From positions 23,105,879-23,169,878 of the forward strand of contig NC_068340.1 of NCBI RefSeq assembly GCF_014633365.1: a stretch of DNA of 64,000 bases. The letters are read 5' to 3'. The notes under the pieces are model-generated. The model saw only the letters and a list, made by a program, of their open reading frames with translations. It made no database searches and had not been told where the DNA came from. This document shows positions 57,180-64,000 of this stretch, one piece after another. This DNA comes from Diospyros lotus. Lineage: Eukaryota; Streptophyta; Magnoliopsida; Ericales; Ebenaceae. Within the stretch, counting starts at the first letter, position 1; the number at the start of each line of letters is the position of its first letter. The position numbers were made by a program, and so were the translations under genes.

Positions 57180-58150
57180 CACTCCATCTAGTAGCTGCCC
57201 AAAGAACACCTATTAGGGGTCATATCCCATCGATGCTATGGCCAACTGAATTTCTTGGATTTGCAAAACAAAGACAGCATTTCTCGAGAAAACGAGCACT
57301 AGAAAAAAAAAGGCAATGACTTTCCACATACATCAGTCCTACAAAGAAAGCATCTATTTGAGAAACACAAAAACAAGTTAATACGATCAAGTGTAGATAA
57401 CCGCTCTCGAATCTCCAACCAGTGGATAAACATATGGGCTGGAGTACCCGTTGAATACCAAACTAGTCTATACCAGGGGACTCGAGGGCACTAAGCTTGG
57501 AAGTCCTGGAAAGCTTCCCTGACAAAAAAGGTCCATTCGATGCTGAGAGCCAATATGGCTCATCTCTATGCTCAACTCTAGGAAGATAGGGGAGATGGCT
57601 ATGAATTAGATCATAGTTTGTAGAAGATGAAGTATCCAGCCAAATCCAAGAGCCATTTTCAATAAAATCCGATACCTTAGCTTAAATTGGAATACCCAAT
57701 TACCGAGGCAATTGGCAAGAAAAACGATCGATGAGAATACCTAACTGGTGCCACTAATCATGCCAAAGGAACGTACTACGATCATCCCCAATCCTCCATC
57801 CTAATCGGGTCCTCATAACATCTTTTAGCCTGAGTAACTTTCTCCAATACCATGGGTAAGCATATAGTGTCTTAAGAAACCAAAAACATGTCCCTTTAAT
57901 CCGATATGAATGCACCTATTTAATCCAAATGGACTCCATATTACCTGAGAGCAATTGCCAGATTAACTTGGTAACCAAGGCTTGATTCCAAATATAAAGC
58001 GGCTTTAAACCCAGACCAACTTGCTCTTTGAGGCAACAAATCTCTCACAACGCCACCTTCGCTTTATTAGAATCTGTCTCATTACCACTCCGTAAGAATT
58101 TCTGATTAACTACTCTATCTCTCAAAGCACGCACTTAGGCAGGATAAACA
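57180..58150 (-). pseudogene. L1-type LINE ORF2, upstream part of split remnant
   Basis: Minus-strand reading: CCLKEQVGLGLKPLYIWNQA, LVTKLIWQLLSGNMESIWIK, VHSYRIKGTCFW, YWRKLLRLKDVMR and WRIGDDRSTFLWHD. This order is the post-reverse-transcriptase region of plant L1 elements. Many stops. The reverse-transcriptase core and endonuclease are missing: the copy is 5'-truncated near 58,150, as LINE copies often are. Confidence 0.78.
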
Positions 58151-58225
58151 CGGATGCCCAGTAAACATAGATGGTAGATAAAACAAAATGCACCAAAATG
58201 CCCAGTAAACAAAATGCACCAATTG

Positions 58226-59093
58226 CCACGTGTCGTGTCATCATTCCATCCATGAGCATCCAATTAAAATATGCCACGTGTTCCTAGAGATTTGTGCCTC
58301 CACATGTTTAATTATATTTTCAAGATTCCCCATCATGACATCCCACATGGTAAATTACATTTTCTACATTTCCCATCATTACAACTATATCCCACACGGT
58401 TAATTGCATTTTCCACATTTCTCATCATTACACTTCAAATCCTATCTCCAAGTGGCCAATGAATGCTTGCCACATGTCCTTAGGGATAAGGTTTGGAGAC
58501 TTTTGCAAACTTGAAAGTTAAGTAAGCTTTTCCTTAGCCAATCATGCAATGCCACCTCAAAGGGTCATTATGAGTCATCATGTGACCTTATCTTATCTTC
58601 CAAGTGGTCAATGGTTGATTGTCATGTGTAATTGAAGATAAGGTTTCATCATTTCTCCCATGTGCATCCAACCCAAATGCACCACGCGTCTCTTAATTGA
58701 ATTTAATAGAGTTTGGAATCCAAAGCTCCATTTGATTTGAATTTGAAATCCATGATACCTTGAAGAGATATTTTTAAGGTTTTAAGAACTACACCTTGGC
58801 CCAAACTTTTCGAATAATTTGCACTTAGACCCTTGCAACTTGGTCCCCGGGTCATTTTTAATTGCACTTTTTGGTCCTTGAAAAGTGGATAAATTACACT
58901 TAGCACCCCAAGATTTTAGGTAAATTACACTTTTACCCAAACTTCAGTATTTACGATTTTGCCACTGGTTCAGAAACTGAACCTTTGCCTCGAGGCTTCT
59001 ATAATCCCATGAAAGGACCTATTTTCCCAAGTATTAGAACCTAATAACCTCATATATTACATCATATTTGAGTTGAAAATCTGGGATGTTACA
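58226..59093 (-). repeat. 3' LTR of LARD-like element, U3 part only
   Basis: Matches the 5' LTR from its outer part in to about 63,352, some 26 bases short of the TATA box, then stops. It starts TGTAACATCCC on the minus strand next to the polypurine tract. Confidence 0.87.
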
Positions 59094-59110
59094 TCCCCCC
59101 CTCTTAAAAA
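59094..59110 (-). other. Polypurine tract of LARD-like element
   Basis: Minus-strand TTTTTAAGAGGGGGGGA before the LTR; preceded by GAGGACGAAATTTA. Confidence 0.85.
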
Positions 59111-62100
59111 TAAATTTCGTCCTCAAAATTCCACCTCATTCTTCAAGATTATGGTGTCCCCAAAACACCTTCCTCAAGAGATATCATCTCACTCCTCAAG
59201 ACTCACATTAGGATGGACAATGCACTCAATTTGGTGTGACTTATCCAACATGGTTGCCCCAACTTTAGGCCTTAGGCTCCTGAATTAAACTTAGAAATCA
59301 AAGGATTTCATTAAAAAAACGGCGTCAGTGTTTTTGACCCATTCCCAATTGACTCCCTTCATAAGTCTTATCACGAACACTACTATTATTGGGAATCCTT
59401 TTCCGAATAGATTGTCAATCTAAAAAGCTTTCAACCATCTACAGACAGTTAGGGATCAAATCACAGAGCTCCGGTCCTTTGGGACTTGGATTCTAGTCCC
59501 AACATAACAGCCACGGTGCTGCCCAAACTTTGGCATCTGACCGTCTCCGTAGTCCACTAAGTAGCTCTAACTCATGGGTCTCACACCCTTACTGAGAGCC
59601 AGCCCATAAGCCCCACCGGTAATTAGTCATGAGCCCATCATTAGTCCTCTGCCTTAGTCCTTAGGCTCAGATCCGCTGTTACAGGCCACACACCCATGGT
59701 GCTATTGTTAGGCTAGAGCCTCCTACCCCGTCTCCGAGAGTTGTAATTGACCCAACTCCTGTCACTTCTAATACTTCTTTCAGTACCAGCCCAAATCTCC
59801 AAATCATGAGTAACACAACACTACTCATAATTTCCCTTCTACTGGAACCCATGCTCCCAAATGTACTAGAGTGTATCTACTACCGCATCATCCAATATTT
59901 TAACAAGGCAAGATTCAAGATAATCAAACCAGAGCCAACTGCTTATAACTATTGGGATGTACAACTGTCTACATACTAAACCGAAGGACAGGTCGGTAAC
60001 TAGAGTAAAATTTCCCTTCCCTAAAGGTCAAGTATGGGAACCACAATCCCATTGCTTGCTATTACGAGAAAACACATTTCCTAAGCAAGCTCACAACACA
60101 CCACATACCTATTTCGGGGAAACATACCACTCACAGTTACGACCTACTCGACCTATGTATGCAACCACAGTTTCATCACCCTCATCACCCACAAAATTTC
60201 GAATCTCTAAGCCCACACAACATATCGTGTAGTAGTCACTCTCTTGGTACCTAAGTCTTTTCCTTCAGATCAATGACTTAAACCCATGATCCCAAGCTTT
60301 CTTTCATTTTCTCTCACAAAGGAAAATACTTAACTTTTAAATGTTCTTTAAATCATACCCACTCTATATTCAGCGTACCTTGCTTTTCGCGATCTGACAA
60401 AATTCTTATCATTGCTTTCCACCAATAGCCCGCTTCGTCAAAAGCATAAAGTGGAACAAATGATCTTTTCCTTTTCACTTGGTTACCGCTTTCAATTTTG
60501 CATTGCCTCTATCCTTGAAGGACTCACGGCTAACCTATTTCTCATAACTTAGAAAATTTACCTGCAGCGCCTTATAAGACAATTCTCAAGTATTGCTCGA
60601 TTTCCCTGCAGGCTAAGTAAATCAAAATATACTCAACCAATACAGTCATAAACCAATCCTACTTTGGTTTTCAACATCCAAGGTATCGAATCCATAAAGG
60701 CTACTGCTTATCCCAATTGCTATCATCAGATACCCATAATAATCTGTAACAAAATCTAAGGCAACCTTACTATATCCTCCTCTTTAATTCTCAATGAGTA
60801 TATCATTCCCATATTCCAAATTTCTATAAACAATTTAGACAATAGAATAGTCTCTTAAGCATTTATTATCTAAAATCCTCAAGATCTTAAATCCATCGAA
60901 CACCTGCAAAATAACCATATAGCAAAATGGTCTCCCAAGCATGTAGCTTCCAAATTCCTCTGGACTTTGGATCTACCAATTTCTCATACCAAGTCCCATC
61001 TTGTAAAACAATTAGGCATCTCCCAAATGATTATTGCCTAGAATCCTCGAGATTCCAAATTTATCAACTCTTGCAAACTAACTATTAGTACGAGACTCTA
61101 ATGAACCATATAAGGGAATACTTCCAAATGCAATTAGTTTCTCGAGACCTCAAATCCGTCAATTTCCTACAAACAGTTGTTGATAAGAAATTCTAATAAT
61201 CCTCAAATAAAAGTACTTACTCATTGGACTTTACCATAGTCATTGAAACAACATCAAATTCCATGTAACCCGTCCTGTCACCAAAGCCCAAATATTTAGT
61301 AACATCAATTAAAACATCTCATCTTACTATTTTACCTTCTAGGATCCTCAAAACAACCATATAATCTATCATGTCACCAAGGAACCCTAAAGTTAGTACC
61401 ATCAGGTGTATCTTTTGAATCCCTAAATTTATGCAGAAAATAAAATAATCTTCCAAAGAAACCCCCAAAATCCTCAAATTGACATAGTGTCTTCATGACC
61501 TTGACTCCATACACTCCTCAAGTTTCAAGAATTCTCATAAATAATTTGTCTTACAAAATAACCTCTCGAAATCCTCGAGACCTAGGTTCACCAGGTTTTC
61601 GCAAAATATTTGTTAATAAAAATTTCTCATCTCCCAAAATGATCAAACGATCTCCTTAGCACCCAATAGACCTCAAATAAACTCCCATATAAAGGGTTCT
61701 ATCTTCCTTCAATAATTTAATTAGTCCTTCCCAAGATTTTCCAAATAACTAAATGCTTACTCGCGTCTTGTCCAATTTACGTACTCACCGGATCTTGCTG
61801 TCCTTAACAGGGATAACCTCAAACAATGAGTAGCCTATCCTGTCATCAAAACTCAAAGATCAGTAACAGGAGAACATCATACAATGCTATTTACATTTAC
61901 CCGCATTTATACACGTATATAGACTCCTCATTTCACTATTTTCTCCATCCAAGTACGTTTACATACAATCCTTTATCTCAAAAACCAAAAATTATTATTC
62001 CTTGGTTTCGAATTCTATTCCTGCCATAGATCAAAACATCCTCAAAGTTAGTCAACTCAAATCTAAATCAAAACCATAAAATCTCCACAACCCAAAATAT

Positions 62101-62137
62101 CCTCTAGATTAATCATTCATACTTAAAAACCATAGAT
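59111..62137 (-). other. Non-coding interior of LARD-like element with degenerate repeats
   Basis: No gag or pol motif in any frame. From about 60,780 to 61,720 the words AATCCTCGAGAT, CTCAAATCC and CAAATAACCAT recur every ~100-150 bases, suggesting an old tandem array. Confidence 0.65.
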
Positions 62138-62155
62138 TCTAGCTCTGATACCAAC
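62138..62155 (-). other. Primer binding site of LARD-like element
   Basis: Minus-strand GTTGGTATCAGAGCT adjoins the LTR end; exact initiator tRNA-Met-type site. Confidence 0.88.
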
Positions 62156-64000
62156 TGTAATGCCCCACTTTTCCAAATACACAATGATATCAAATATAAG
62201 TTAACATCACCTACGGGCGTTATGGAAACCCTTACCAACGGAAGCATTGGATCGAACCTACAAGCTTAACCAAAGCTAAATAAAGAGGGTTTCCACTAGA
62301 TTTCCATTACAAGTACAAGAAATGTATACAACCTTCAATACTCCAAAAAAACACAACACTTGACTACAGGTACAATTGTAGGACACCCACACACACACTT
62401 CTTATAACCTTGAGTATCCTAGCTGTTATTCACAATGCATCATTCGAAGACTTCCAAAATCCAACAAACAACCCTTACCATGTTCATAATACATAGTAAC
62501 CCCGACTTACACCCTTAACAACATAAAAGGTAAATCTAAGCCTTACATAACCCTTGTTTATACAATTGCGATACACAAGTCTCAAATAAATCCAAAGGTT
62601 ACATAAGATCCATAGCACATGAACAACATGGAGTTAAACTAAACATCGGCCTCCTCGTAGTCTTTTCTCCTGTTTGTCTCCAGGGTACCTGGCATGCTAA
62701 TATACCTGGGACGTTGAATGTCCCAAGGGTATCAAACACCTAAGTTAGATAATGACATCTAAGTGAGTGACTCAGAAAATGAGAGTACATGCGTGCAAAT
62801 GCAATAATGCGATTATGAAATCCACCCCTGTGGTAGCAATGCCAAGGTGTTGCAATCACCCCCGCGGTCATCATAGTCACTCCTTGGCTCATCGCAAGAG
62901 CACGAGTTCTTCCATGATGTCCCAACAACTAGCCATAGTCACCAACACAAACATGATATATGACAAAGCAGAAGGAATATGCATAGCCAAGGAAAAATAT
63001 GACATGTAAGCCACGAAGGCATGATATGCAATCCATCATCCATACACAAGTGAAGCAACAAATGCTCAAAGTGTCACAAAACATGCAGGAATCACTCACC
63101 TTGATCAGTTACCTTAGGAAGCACGATTTACAACGAGCGGGATGGGTTTTCTTGCAGTTTTTCCTACTGCTTGGCACGAACTTCGAGAAAGACCCAAAAA
63201 TTCTGTTAAGGCTCATTCTCCCTCGACTTTCTCCTTTCTTTTCGACAGCGTTTGCTCTCTCAAACTCCCTTTATTTTTCTCCTTTCTCAGTGCCCAAAAT
63301 GAATAACCCCAAAGCCCTTATTTATAGGAAACTTCGGCGAACCAAATCGGGCCATGTGTCGCGTCATCATTCCATCCATGAGCATCCAATTAAAATATGC
63401 CACGTGTTCCTAGAGATTTGTGCCTCCACATGTTTAATTATATTTTCAAGATTCCCCATCATTATATCCCACATGGTAAATTACATTTTCTACATTTCCC
63501 ATCATTACAACTATATCCCACACGGTTAATTGCATTTTCCACATTTCTCATCATTACACTTCAAATCCTATCTCCAAGTGGCCAATGAATGCTTGCCACA
63601 TGACCTTAGGGATAAGGTTTGGAGACTTTTGCAAACTTGGAAGTTAAGTAACTTTTCCTTAGCCAATCATGCAATGCCACCTCAAAAGGTCATTATGAGT
63701 CATCATGTGACCTTATCTTATCTTCCAAGTGGTCAATGGTTGATTGTCATGTGTAATTGAAGATAAGGTTTCATCATTTCTCCCATGTGCATCCAACCCA
63801 AATGCACCACTCGTCTCTTAATTGAATTTAATAGAGTTTGGAATCCAAAGCTCCATTTGATTTGAATTTGAAATCCATGATACCTTGAAGAGATAATTTT
63901 AAGGTTTCAAGAACTACACATTGGCCCAAACATTTCGGATAATTTGCACTTAGACCCTTGCAACTTGGTCCCCGGGCCATTTTAATTGCACTTTTTGGTC
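62156..64000 (-). repeat. 5' LTR of LARD-like element, runs off the window
   Basis: On the plus strand begins TGTAATGCCCC after the primer site. By alignment with the 3' LTR about 217 more bases lie beyond 64000. TATAAATA on the minus strand at 63319-63326. Confidence 0.87.
63319..63326 (-). promoter_or_regulatory. TATA box of LARD-like 5' LTR
   Basis: TATAAATA on the minus strand, followed downstream by AGGGCTTTGGGG. Confidence 0.6.

Larger units (their letters stand above)
58226..64000 (-). mobile_element. Large non-coding LTR retrotransposon derivative (LARD-like), incomplete
   Basis: Minus-strand order: 5' LTR (from beyond 64000 down to 62156), primer site, 3.06-kb interior without coding sequence, polypurine tract, and 3' LTR (59093-58226, truncated). 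Homology between 58,230-58,876 and 63,354-64,000 is high. With chromovirus-type primer and polypurine signals but no genes, it fits the LARD class and would need another element's proteins. Confidence 0.82.

Noticed and set aside
62999..63529. 176-residue plus-strand frame
   Set aside because: It lies in the LARD-like LTR, on the strand opposite to its transcription, and matches no family.
1..64000. CRISPR arrays, tRNA or rRNA genes, bacterial operons
   Set aside because: None seen. The regular arrays are LTR-internal repeats without spacers, and the tRNA-like boxes belong to SINEs.

Overview
The window reads as nuclear DNA of a flowering plant, most likely a eudicot. It is AT-rich, dominated by plant-type LTR retrotransposons (Ty3/gypsy Tekay-, Tat- and Athila-like, Ty1/copia), DNA transposons (hAT, Mutator-like, CACTA), tRNA-derived SINEs and an L1-type LINE. 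One intact protein-coding gene can be supported: a CYC/TB1-clade TCP transcription factor (49,359-50,387, minus). Almost everything else is transposable-element DNA or remnants of it. Species identity cannot be read from the sequence.

Layout. 1-7,260: a Ty3/gypsy element with ~3-kb LTRs and an internal region holding only gag (5' LTR cut by the window start). It sits inside a decayed Tat-lineage Ty3/gypsy element (7,261-15,352, minus), splitting that element's extra antisense coiled-coil frame. 15,353-34,800 is a nest: a Ty1/copia pol remnant carrying a SINE, whose 3' LTR (from ~18,210) is split by an Athila-like gag-pro element (18,287-34,366, minus), whose 5' LTR is in turn split by a Tekay-like element (24,919-33,375, perfect CCAAG duplication).

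34,800-42,250 is lower-copy-looking DNA with a candidate gene-terminal exon (35,699-35,835), a Mutator-like element with ~150-bp terminal inverted repeats that carries a broken fragment of a PIN auxin-efflux-carrier gene (36,380-37,695), and a non-autonomous hAT element (37,741-38,776, perfect 8-bp duplication). 42,250-45,355: a 3'-truncated Tat-like element (5' LTR plus gag). 46,320-48,060: a copia remnant whose LTR carries a second hAT element.

48,060-52,300 holds the TCP gene and its flanks. 52,300-58,150: a SINE with a perfect 19-bp duplication, a hAT transposase remnant, one CACTA end, and an L1 LINE 3' end split by a 2.66-kb solo LTR (perfect CACTC duplication). 58,226-64,000: a large non-coding LTR derivative (LARD-like, minus) with a truncated 3' LTR and a 5' LTR running off the window.

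The genes do not form a pathway; the organisation is a record of nested insertions. From LTR divergence judged by eye, the gag-only element at the left is younger (about 1-2%) than the Tekay-like and Athila-like elements (roughly 4-8%). The most noteworthy items are the PIN-fragment-carrying MULE, the gag-only and gag-pro-only elements, and the tandem arrays inside LTRs, one of which differs in copy number between the two LTRs of a single element.
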